The position numbers and the translations under genes were made by a program. Of a stretch of DNA of 13,180 nt, positions 6,320 through 12,303 are shown piece by piece. Origin of the DNA: JAGORY01 sp964517585 (GTDB taxonomy: Bacteria; Patescibacteriota; Gracilibacteria; Peribacterales; Peribacteraceae). Below the pieces are notes generated by a model that saw nothing but the letters and a program-made list of their open reading frames with translations, did not search any database and had not been told where the DNA came from. The first letter of the stretch is position 1, and every line of letters starts with the position of its first letter. The DNA is taken from the NCBI GenBank assembly GCA_964517585.1, contig CAZFCB010000034.1, positions 1 to 13,180 on the forward strand, written 5' to 3'.

Positions 6320-7450
6320 CTATTTCTTCAGTTGCGCCAAAAATTCGTCGAACAAATAATTCGCATCTTCAGGACCCGGAGCAGACTCGGGATGAAACTG
6401 AACGGAGAAAAATTTTCCTGACACATGACGAATGCCTTCGACCGAACCATCATTTGCATTCGTAAACCACACATGCCAACCCTCGGGCAATGTCGCGGCA
6501 TCGACTGCAAAACCATGGTTCTGCGACGTGATGATGCACTTTTTCGATACTTTCCACTTTCCACTTTCCACTTTCCACTCTAAGCATGGCTGATTGGCTC
6601 CGCGATGTCCGTACTTCAATTTGTACGTGTCCCCGCCGATGGCGAGTGCAAGAAGCTGGTTGCCGAGACAGATGCCAAACGTAGGGATTCCTTTTCCGAG
6701 TGCGTATGTGATTTGCTGAATAGTCTCCGTGCACTTCTTCGGATCTCCAGGTCCGTTACTAAGAAAAAGTGCGTCGTATTGTAACGGTGATGATGCCAAA
6801 TCATAATTCCACGGAACACGGTGTACCGTGACCCCCCTTTGCAGCCAAGAACGAAGAATGTTCAACTTGATGCCGCAATCGTACGCAACAATGGCAATTG
6901 GCACTTGGCCAGTGGCACTTGGCTCAGGCTTGTAGGTGATGACTTCAGAACACGAGACATCCGCAACAAGATTCCTCTCGTTCGGATCGACAATGCTACC
7001 CGCTACCCGCTCCCCGCTAGCCGCTTCGTCTTGAATAATCCTGCCTAACATCACTCCTGTCTCACGCAGTTTCTTTGTAAGCGCTCGCGTATCGATGCCG
7101 GAAATCCCTGGAATGCCGTGCTTCTTCATCCACTCATGCAGGGAACTCACGGCAGTGAAATGGCTGAAGTCACGGCTCTCGTTTTGGCAGATGACAGCAC
7201 GAACATGAATTTTTTCGCTCTCAAAATTCTTGCTGAAACCGTAATCATTTTTGGCCTCACTCGGCACGCCGTAGTTGCCGATGAACGGAAAAGTAAACGA
7301 CAGAATTTGACCACTGTAGCTTGGGTCTGTCATGGATTCTGGGTAACCAACCATACCGGTATTGAAAACAACTTCACCGTCGGTATCCGTTGCGGCACCA
7401 AAAGACTGGCCACGGAATACCGTGCCGTCAGCGAGAATGAGTGATGTCAT
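6320..7450 (-). CDS. carA: Carbamoyl-phosphate synthase small (glutaminase) subunit
   Basis: 376-aa subunit that hydrolyses glutamine and passes ammonia to the large subunit CarB to make carbamoyl phosphate for pyrimidine and arginine synthesis. The N-terminal small-subunit domain (ADGTVFRGQSFG, FTFPFIGNYG) is followed by a class I amidotransferase domain from about 186. The nucleophile is Cys261 in GICLGNQ, with His353 and Glu355 in QFHPES and SNGPGDP at 231-237. GHRGANQP and TSQNHGFAVD are typical. The start at 7450 aligns with family N-termini and lies 8 bases after a TACACT -10 box; an in-frame extension to 7738 runs through the divergent promoter and is rejected. Oddly, three segments (about 141-152, 175-186, 292-301) are encoded by seven-base tandem repeats. 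They fall where family members are variable or shorter, and the active site looks intact. carB is not in the window. Confidence 0.97.
   Translation of the reverse strand: MTSLILADGTVFRGQSFGAATDTDGEVVFNTGMVGYPESMTDPSYSGQILSFTFPFIGNYGVPSEAKNDYGFSKNFESEKIHVRAVICQNESRDFSHFTAVSSLHEWMKKHGIPGISGIDTRALTKKLRETGVMLGRIIQDEAASGERVAGSIVDPNERNLVADVSCSEVITYKPEPSATGQVPIAIVAYDCGIKLNILRSWLQRGVTVHRVPWNYDLASSPLQYDALFLSNGPGDPKKCTETIQQITYALGKGIPTFGICLGNQLLALAIGGDTYKLKYGHRGANQPCLEWKVESGKWKVSKKCIITSQNHGFAVDAATLPEGWHVWFTNANDGSVEGIRHVSGKFFSVQFHPESAPGPEDANYLFDEFLAQLKK
6549..6580 (-). repeat. Heptamer array inside carA (ACTTTCC, four copies)
   Basis: Four perfect tandem copies of ACTTTCC (+ strand) cover 6549-6576, followed by a partial ACTC. 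They encode residues about 292-301 of CarA (WKVESGKWKV), between GHRGANQP and TSQNHG, where CarA proteins usually have a much shorter turn. The unit length is not a multiple of three, so the array shifts codon phase from unit to unit but remains open. Confidence 0.85.
6894..6928 (-). repeat. Degenerate heptamer array inside carA (GCACTTG type)
   Basis: Five consecutive seven-base units (+ strand) all begin with GC: GCAATTG, GCACTTG, GCCAGTG, GCACTTG, GCTCAGG. They encode residues about 175-186 (PEPSATGQVPIA), just before the conserved VAYDCGIK of the amidotransferase domain, in the interdomain linker. Confidence 0.7.
6995..7029 (-). repeat. Degenerate heptamer array inside carA (GCTACCC type)
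   Basis: Five consecutive units on the + strand: GCTACCC twice, then GCTCCCC, GCTAGCC and GCTTCGT. They encode residues about 141-152 (DEAASGERVAGS), in the loop between GVMLGRI and the DPNERNLV segment of the small-subunit domain. Confidence 0.75.
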
Positions 7451-7458
7451 TGCGCCGC

Positions 7459-7487
7459 AGTGTAGCCAACTTCTTCTCTGAGTCCAA
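7459..7487 (-). promoter_or_regulatory. carA-flavoprotein promoter, apparently leaderless
   Basis: On the - strand TTGGAC (7487-7482) and TACACT (7464-7459) are separated by exactly 17 bases. The carA ATG follows the -10 box after 8 bases, so the expected transcription start falls on or beside the start codon. It is divergent from the 7551-7579 promoter. Confidence 0.65.
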
Positions 7488-7550
7488 ACAGAAGCTGAGG
7501 AAATCTCACTACTTCTGCAGCAGAAAGTGATGAATGAGCAAGCAAAAATA

Positions 7551-7579
7551 TTGACTTTTCTTATTGAATATGGTATTTT
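7551..7579 (+). promoter_or_regulatory. Sigma-70-type promoter for the secreted-protein gene
   Basis: TTGACT (7551-7556), a 17-base spacer and TATTTT (7574-7579), with an extended -10 TG at 7571-7572. Transcription should start near 7586, giving a leader of about 178 nt. This is one of the best-formed promoters in the window. Confidence 0.75.
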
Positions 7580-7610
7580 ACCATAGAGTGTTCCTTGGCA
7601 ACATCTTCGA

Positions 7611-7732
7611 TCCCTACGCACCCACTTTTTTGTGGAGGTCCCGGGCGCGTGCCCGATGACCGACAGTTCCAACGCCTCGCAGCTACTATATATCTGCGGG
7701 GAACGTGGATAGAAAAGTGGATGCTGTGGGGA
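7611..7732 (+). promoter_or_regulatory. Structured 5' leader with a three-way junction
   Basis: Three nested helices are visible by eye. P1 closes the element: CCCTAC-GCA-c-CCACTTTT (7612-7629) pairs with AAAAGTGG-a-TGC-t-GTGGGG (7713-7731), 17 pairs with one C-A mismatch and one bulge. P2 is GGTC-c-CGGGC, tetraloop GCGT, GCCCG-at-GACC (7637-7661). P3 is CCA-a-CG..CTCGCAG (7669-7682) against CTGCGGG..CGTGG (7694-7708), with an 11-base loop. It lies wholly within the leader, ending 18 bases before the Shine-Dalgarno site. The layout suggests a riboswitch-like, protein-binding or mRNA-stabilising element. I do not recognise any named riboswitch consensus in it. Confidence 0.6.
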
Positions 7733-7749
7733 GCACACAACGACAATTT

Positions 7750-7757
7750 AGAAGGAG
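7750..7757 (+). promoter_or_regulatory. Strong Shine-Dalgarno site
   Basis: AGAAGGAG with a 6-base spacer before the ATG at 7764. It is the only strong ribosome-binding site in the window and fixes the start of the secreted protein. TCCTT near the 5' end of the leader (about 7592-7596) could in principle pair with it. Confidence 0.85.
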
Positions 7758-7763
7758 TTCACG

Positions 7764-8453
7764 ATGCAACGCATCACCGTTCTCGCAATCCTGGCCATCA
7801 CTCTCTTCATTAGCCCTGCATTCGCGCAGAAGCCGATGAAGCCGATGAAGGTCAAGTTGCCAAATGTTTCGATGTCCATCGATAACAAGACCACCGTGGT
7901 CGTCAATGGAATGGGCAATTCAACGACGGTGGGGATCTCGGCTGACAACAGCCAGAACCTTTCGTACACCATCGTTGATGCGCGTCAGGATCATCGCCAG
8001 TGGCACGACAGTCACGACGACTACCGACAGTACCACCAAACGACGACTACGACCAGTGTGGACAGCCGACAGATGCATTACCGAGAGGGGGACGTTACGT
8101 ATGCCCCTCGTTACCGGGAAGGCAATGTCACGACAGTTCAGCCATACTGTGCACCACGCGCAGCAGCGGCTCAACCGTGTCCACCGACCCAACGGCTGAC
8201 GGTCGTTCAGGTTGGAAACTGTCAAAAAGTGAAACTTTGCGTCAAAGTGAGCGATTGTGGTCGCTCATTTACGACCACCATCAGCGGAAGCAATCTTCTT
8301 TTCAAGGTCAAGGATGACCAGCCGTCCCTTCCCTACAAAGTCCGCGGTCAGTGGATTACCATGGAAGGTAACCTTTGGACAGATGTTCGGGGCGTGCCAA
8401 TGTTCACATCGGCGTGCTCAGACGGAACAATTCGAACGTTCATCGACCCGTAA
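7764..8453 (+). CDS. Secreted protein of unknown function with Asn/Thr/Val motif
   Basis: 229-aa protein, family not recognised. Residues 1-21 are a classical signal peptide (QR, hydrophobic core, cut after AFA), so the mature protein is exported. Then come KPMKPMKVKLP, the motif at 40-67 with TTVGISADNSQN at 54-65, and a His/Asp/Arg/Thr-rich segment at 75-125 that looks flexible or metal-binding (HDSHDD, several Tyr and Gln). A compact C-terminal half (about 143-229) has Cys at 153, 159, 165 and 218, plus Cys129 and Cys139, suggesting disulfides. The alternating pattern of the motif suggests beta-strands. The motif is shared with the 683-aa protein (10227-12278, its residues 592-619). The gene appears monocistronic, with its own promoter, structured leader, strong Shine-Dalgarno and terminator, and is probably well expressed. 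Confidence 0.88.
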   Translation: MQRITVLAILAITLFISPAFAQKPMKPMKVKLPNVSMSIDNKTTVVVNGMGNSTTVGISADNSQNLSYTIVDARQDHRQWHDSHDDYRQYHQTTTTTSVDSRQMHYREGDVTYAPRYREGNVTTVQPYCAPRAAAAQPCPPTQRLTVVQVGNCQKVKLCVKVSDCGRSFTTTISGSNLLFKVKDDQPSLPYKVRGQWITMEGNLWTDVRGVPMFTSACSDGTIRTFIDP

Positions 8454-8482
8454 AACGGTCGTGACGTTCAACTTTTACCATT

Positions 8483-8509
8483 GTCGCTATGCTCCCCATA
8501 GCGACTTTT
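8483..8509 (+). terminator. Intrinsic terminator of the secreted-protein gene
   Basis: A perfect 9-bp stem, GTCGCTATG-ctccc-CATAGCGAC (8483-8505), is followed by TTTT, 30 bases after the stop codon. On the - strand there is no T-run after the hairpin, so it serves the + strand gene. Confidence 0.88.
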
Positions 8510-8520
8510 GATGTGTCTTT

Positions 8521-10158
8521 CTATCCCCTCACATACTGCGCAAAAAACTCTTCATCCGAGTATTCCACCATGTCGGATGTTGCAACCGGATCTGTCGGTT
8601 GCCGGAGCTGGAAAATACCCGGAGAATTTTCGGGGTATCTGTTTGGGTCTCTGGGATTTGCAAATTGCGCCCTGATTGTTGGGTTTCTCAGTGCAACTTG
8701 TGCACCACTTCCAGAACCTTCCCACAAACTTTCCACTGCGCCTAGCCGAACAGGTCGTACATTTCGGTCTGTACCAAGTGAGGGGAATGTCTTTGTTGAT
8801 CTCGTAAATCCACGAAGTCCCACAGTGCAAACGTAATACTGCCCGTCAGAGGCCTTTTCAAAATACACCGTTTCGTAGTGTCTCGGGCTCACCATCATCG
8901 CAAATGCTCTGATCCCTGCTTGCCTCAATAAACCTTCTGCGAGGAGTGCAAAGTCTTCACAATCTCCCGCCCCCCGTTCGAGTGTTTTTTTCCAGTCTTG
9001 GGTCTGGTTTCCAACATCGGGAACGTAACGGACAGGTTTCTCGCTCGTACTCTGGATACTGCTCAAATACGCGTTATGCTCAGCTGTGTTTCCATTAAAA
9101 TCCTGTCCATGATAAAACTGAGAGATGAACGCACCAATCGCCTCTGGAGTCCGAAGCGTGCTCGCTATCTCACGTCCATACGCTTCAGTATCCCCTCTCG
9201 GACGCACGCCAACTGAGCCGTACGGCCCACTGACACTCACGTCATTACCGTTTTTTGTGATGAGTGGTTTCACGTTACTTCCATCGTAGTATCGGATCGT
9301 CGATCCTTCCTGCACAAGTTGCAGTCCTCCGTCGCGACGGTGAACTTCGGTACGACCTTGGATGGTGTATTGCGTCGTCGTTGCATTTTCACGCATACCA
9401 ACATTGTTGCCATCTAAGGTTGTGAACGTACCGCCGGGACTTTTTTTCAGTACGCGTGTCGCTGTCGTCATCAGTGTTGTGCGTCCATCCGTTGCGTACA
9501 AGTTCTGTCCGTCGAATGTGATACGTCCACCAAATGACGATGATCGAAGTGCAGTTGAGAGAAGTGCTGCATGGTCACGAATGTTTTTGACGTACTGACT
9601 GTACCGCGTTGTGGGAACGTTATTTGTTCGAAGATAGCGAGAAAGCACAGACGCTGAAGGCCACGTAACCGCAAGTTTTTCACCACGAGCTTCGACGGAA
9701 ATTTGTTGCAACACAGAAAGTACACTTTCCACACTTCCATCAATCCGAGTTTCTGGCTGCCGTACCTCTTCTCGTTGTCGCGCCTGTTCGGCGCGGACAA
9801 TAGGTGGAATAGGAGTGATATGAAATTTTTGTCTGAGGACAGAAGTGATTTCTGGATACTGACTCATGTTCAGTTGACGATATATTTCTCCCTGTTCGTC
9901 AGTTCCGACAATCTTGAAGCCGTGAATAGTTTTGCCATCTTTCGATGCAACGAAGATATTATTCTCATAACGAAGAACGTCATTGATTCTCCACAAACTC
10001 GCGTCATATCCTTCGACGTCAAACGGCTTACCATCCGGAACAATATTCTTCTGGTAGTACGGAATTTTACTTTCGATCTGTGTTACACCACGTTCAGCAC
10101 GGACAGCCGGAAGCTGCATGTTTTGTTCGGGCTTGCGAGGAATCTCTGGAGGTGGCAT
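8521..10158 (-). CDS. Transglutaminase-like (cysteine protease fold) domain protein
   Basis: 545-aa protein without signal peptide or membrane helix. The C-terminal third carries a transglutaminase-like core: GAGDCEDFALLAEGLLRQAG (397-415 region, nucleophile Cys400) and, about 27 residues later, RHYETVYFE with His427. Such domains cleave or cross-link peptides, and bacterial members often work on cell-wall or cyclic peptides. The third residue is uncertain: the position usually filled by Asp reads VCTVG, with only Asp438 nearby. The first 330 residues are unrecognised. Residues 205-320 are beta-rich with recurring DG turns (FDGQNLYATDG, LDGNNVG, YDGSNV), suggesting a repeat or beta-propeller-like fold; 1-140 are Pro/Gln/Arg-rich. 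It is last in a - strand set, 68 bases after the 683-aa gene, with a hairpin between them and no Shine-Dalgarno. It ends facing the secreted-protein gene. Confidence 0.8.
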   Translation of the reverse strand: MPPPEIPRKPEQNMQLPAVRAERGVTQIESKIPYYQKNIVPDGKPFDVEGYDASLWRINDVLRYENNIFVASKDGKTIHGFKIVGTDEQGEIYRQLNMSQYPEITSVLRQKFHITPIPPIVRAEQARQREEVRQPETRIDGSVESVLSVLQQISVEARGEKLAVTWPSASVLSRYLRTNNVPTTRYSQYVKNIRDHAALLSTALRSSSFGGRITFDGQNLYATDGRTTLMTTATRVLKKSPGGTFTTLDGNNVGMRENATTTQYTIQGRTEVHRRDGGLQLVQEGSTIRYYDGSNVKPLITKNGNDVSVSGPYGSVGVRPRGDTEAYGREIASTLRTPEAIGAFISQFYHGQDFNGNTAEHNAYLSSIQSTSEKPVRYVPDVGNQTQDWKKTLERGAGDCEDFALLAEGLLRQAGIRAFAMMVSPRHYETVYFEKASDGQYYVCTVGLRGFTRSTKTFPSLGTDRNVRPVRLGAVESLWEGSGSGAQVALRNPTIRAQFANPRDPNRYPENSPGIFQLRQPTDPVATSDMVEYSDEEFFAQYVRG

Positions 10159-10164
10159 GAGCGG

Positions 10165-10208
10165 AAACGAAAAGGAGGAAGCGACAGGATTTCCCGCACG
10201 CTTCCTCC
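10165..10208 (-). terminator. Hairpin with T-rich tail between the 683-aa and 545-aa genes
   Basis: On the - strand GGAGGAAGCG (10208-10199) and CGCTTCCTCC (10183-10174) form a perfect 10-bp stem with a 15-base loop, followed by TTTTCGTTT. It begins 19 bases after the stop of the upstream gene. The interrupted T-tract suggests a leaky terminator that would lower, not abolish, expression of the downstream gene, since no promoter for that gene is seen. Confidence 0.6.
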
Positions 10209-10226
10209 GGATTTCAACAGAAACGT

Positions 10227-12278
10227 TTAGGAAAGATCTCCCGTTGATGGCAGTGCAGAGTCAGGGACGATGCGACCACGACGTGGCGTAGGGGCTGGTG
10301 CTGGGGCTGGAGCTGGAGGCGCAATGTCGGTCGTACCAGCTACTTTTGGTGCGCGGTCGATACGATTCTTCGCTGTACCTTCCTGTGCTGCACCAAGTGC
10401 ACCGAATTGGTCCTGCCTGTTAGATCCATTCTGGCTTTTGTCAGCGGAAACACCGACCGTCGTGGTGTTATTCTTACCTGTGACGTTCACATTCGTACGG
10501 TTGTCGATGATGCGACTGTTGTCCGTCCTGTTTTTCGAGTTAATATTCACATCACCGTGAATGTGGAAGTACACGCGCTGATCCACTGCTGCTCGCTGGT
10601 TCACACGAACTTCTGGATGCACTTTCTGAATGCGTGCCGCCATGTACTGCAGATGGCTCTGAGCCAACTGAGGTGTTGCACCTGGAGCATTTGGCGTTGC
10701 AATCATATAAACGTTTCCGTCTTTATCTTGCTGAACTCGAAGGAAGAGTGGTGTTCCGGAATTGTTGGAATTCGTAATGATATCATCAGCTTTCGCAACA
10801 ACCTTTGAACCGATCTTTGTAGCCCTTTCAATTTCGAGCTCAAGCTCATGCTTTTTCACCTCAAGCTCGGCAATCTGCTTCACGATGTCGGGCTTCGTGC
10901 TAAGGTCTGGCGTCAGTTTGAGCTTGTCTATCTGATCAGTCACGGTTTTAAGCTCAGCCTTCAAAGCGCCGATGTCTCCGTTTTTGACGGACTCACCTTG
11001 GAGGAATCGCCAAAACTTCTCAAGATATTCGAAAAGCAATGCGAGACCTTCCTTCGGGATTTCTGCGACTGACGCTGTGTCAGGCCCTCTCGGAGAACCT
11101 GGTATGATACGAATGCTGTCGGTAGCATCAAGTGCTGCATGCGATTTCTTATGATCAGCATTCGCAAGAGCTACATTGATAGCTTGGACTTTAGCCTCCT
11201 TCTCTGCTGCGGTAGGCAGCTTGTTGAATTCTTCAAGTGCGGCCTCGATCTTCGCCTTATCACCACCGATGACAGCGTCTTTAACGGCGTCAACTTTTTT
11301 GACGTCTTCGGGAGAAGCTGCAGGAGCGGCTGATGGAGCAGCGGCTGGTGCTGCGGCTGGAGCACCTGAAACTGCGGCGGCTGGAGCACCTGGAACTGTG
11401 GCGGCTGGAGCAGATGGATCTACCGGGGCAACTGTTGGGGCAGATGAAACACCACTGATCAAATCTTTCTGCAGGGTCACTAATTCCTTAATCTGATTCA
11501 AATATTCCTGAACAATTTTCTGTGAATCGACAACCTGAGGAACATTCTTCGTGACGATGAACATTTCAGTCCACAGTTCATCCTTGCGCTCCTTCACGGC
11601 ATCGATCAAAGCCTGTTTGGAAAGTTCCTTCGTCTGCGGAGCTTGTCCGAGCCTGTTGAAATTTTCAACTGCCGTCGCAATCTTTCCTCCCACCTTGAAT
11701 GTTTTTGCCTTCTCATCCTTAGCGCTCTCAAGCATTTTGTCGTCTTCAGCACCTCCGAGACCACCTGGTACGAGAGCAATCTTGTTCTCTGGATCAAGGG
11801 TCTGAATCTTCGTGATGACGTCGTTGTAAGCCTGCGCCTGGAGAACCGCATTGTGCGGACGCTTGCCCGTATTGTCGGCAATAGCAGCGATCTTCCCAAG
11901 CATCTCAACGATCTTTGCCGCGCCCGTTCTGCCGTCTCCGTTCTTCATATCCTCCTCGATTTTCTTGAAATCGGTATCTGAAGTCATGCCACGCGCTTTT
12001 TCGAGATCTTTAATCTCGGCATTGCGATCGTCAGCTTTTTTGCGAAGCTCTGTCCAGTCGTTGACGTTAGAACCCTCTCCGAGGACCTTGCTGCTCTGGA
12101 GTTCATCGATGCGTTTCAAGATCTCAGCCTGATCCTTACTGGGATCCTTGAGATCATTTTCAATCTGCTCTTCCATGGCATCATGCTCTTCCGGTGTTTC
12201 GGGTGCCATGAACGTTAGTCGCGACTCTTTGGTGGAAACCAAGGCGGCGAACAGATGGGTGTGGATGGACTTCTCCAT
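10227..12278 (-). CDS. Large coiled-coil protein with Ala-Pro linkers and Asn/Thr/Val motif
   Basis: 683-aa protein, family not recognised, with no clear signal peptide or membrane helix. Layout: charged helical region 25-280 (EEHDAMEEQIENDLKDP onward); Ala-Pro-rich linker 280-322 with 8-residue repeats; helical 323-385; a hydrophobic patch LALLFEYLEKFWRFL at 412-426; coiled coil about 436-490; a beta-like segment TPLFLRVQQDKDGNVYMIATP (509-529); then a Gln/His-rich region leading to the Asn-rich motif 576-619 (DVNINSKN, TTVGVSADKSQN at 606-617). The tail is APAPAPAP and PRRGR. The motif matches residues 40-67 of the secreted protein at 7764-8453. The start at 12278 follows the 119-aa gene by 25 bases but lacks a Shine-Dalgarno; the ATG at 12209 (MAPETPEE) is an equally reasonable start. 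A structural or scaffold role is inference only. Confidence 0.85.
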   Translation of the reverse strand: MEKSIHTHLFAALVSTKESRLTFMAPETPEEHDAMEEQIENDLKDPSKDQAEILKRIDELQSSKVLGEGSNVNDWTELRKKADDRNAEIKDLEKARGMTSDTDFKKIEEDMKNGDGRTGAAKIVEMLGKIAAIADNTGKRPHNAVLQAQAYNDVITKIQTLDPENKIALVPGGLGGAEDDKMLESAKDEKAKTFKVGGKIATAVENFNRLGQAPQTKELSKQALIDAVKERKDELWTEMFIVTKNVPQVVDSQKIVQEYLNQIKELVTLQKDLISGVSSAPTVAPVDPSAPAATVPGAPAAAVSGAPAAAPAAAPSAAPAASPEDVKKVDAVKDAVIGGDKAKIEAALEEFNKLPTAAEKEAKVQAINVALANADHKKSHAALDATDSIRIIPGSPRGPDTASVAEIPKEGLALLFEYLEKFWRFLQGESVKNGDIGALKAELKTVTDQIDKLKLTPDLSTKPDIVKQIAELEVKKHELELEIERATKIGSKVVAKADDIITNSNNSGTPLFLRVQQDKDGNVYMIATPNAPGATPQLAQSHLQYMAARIQKVHPEVRVNQRAAVDQRVYFHIHGDVNINSKNRTDNSRIIDNRTNVNVTGKNNTTTVGVSADKSQNGSNRQDQFGALGAAQEGTAKNRIDRAPKVAGTTDIAPPAPAPAPAPTPRRGRIVPDSALPSTGDLS
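11353..11424 (-). repeat. 24-bp tandem repeat, three copies, in the Ala-Pro linker
   Basis: Units at 11353-11376, 11377-11400 and 11401-11424 share GCGGCTGGAGCA and then diverge slightly. Read on the - strand they encode the 8-residue repeats VDPSAPAA, TVPGAPAA and AVSGAPAA. The next segment (APAAAPSA) looks like an older copy. The period is a multiple of three, so copy-number change would keep the frame. Confidence 0.8.
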
Positions 12279-12303
12279 AAAGAGAGTGGGAAAAAGATAC
12301 TAT

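Noticed and set aside
5974..6465. 163-codon + strand frame opposite the flavoprotein gene and carA
   Set aside because: It is antisense to two confident genes and its translation has no domain-like pattern.
7611..7732. SRP RNA, tRNA or a named riboswitch in the secreted-protein leader
   Set aside because: There is no SRP GGUCAGG/GGAAG loop, no T-loop or anticodon arm, and no consensus I recall for TPP, cobalamin, SAM, ZTP, preQ1 or c-di-GMP elements.
7451..7738. Extended N-terminus of CarA (96 extra residues)
   Set aside because: The extension crosses both divergent promoters and the leader. CarA homology begins at MTSLILADGTVF, and a promoter lies just before that ATG.
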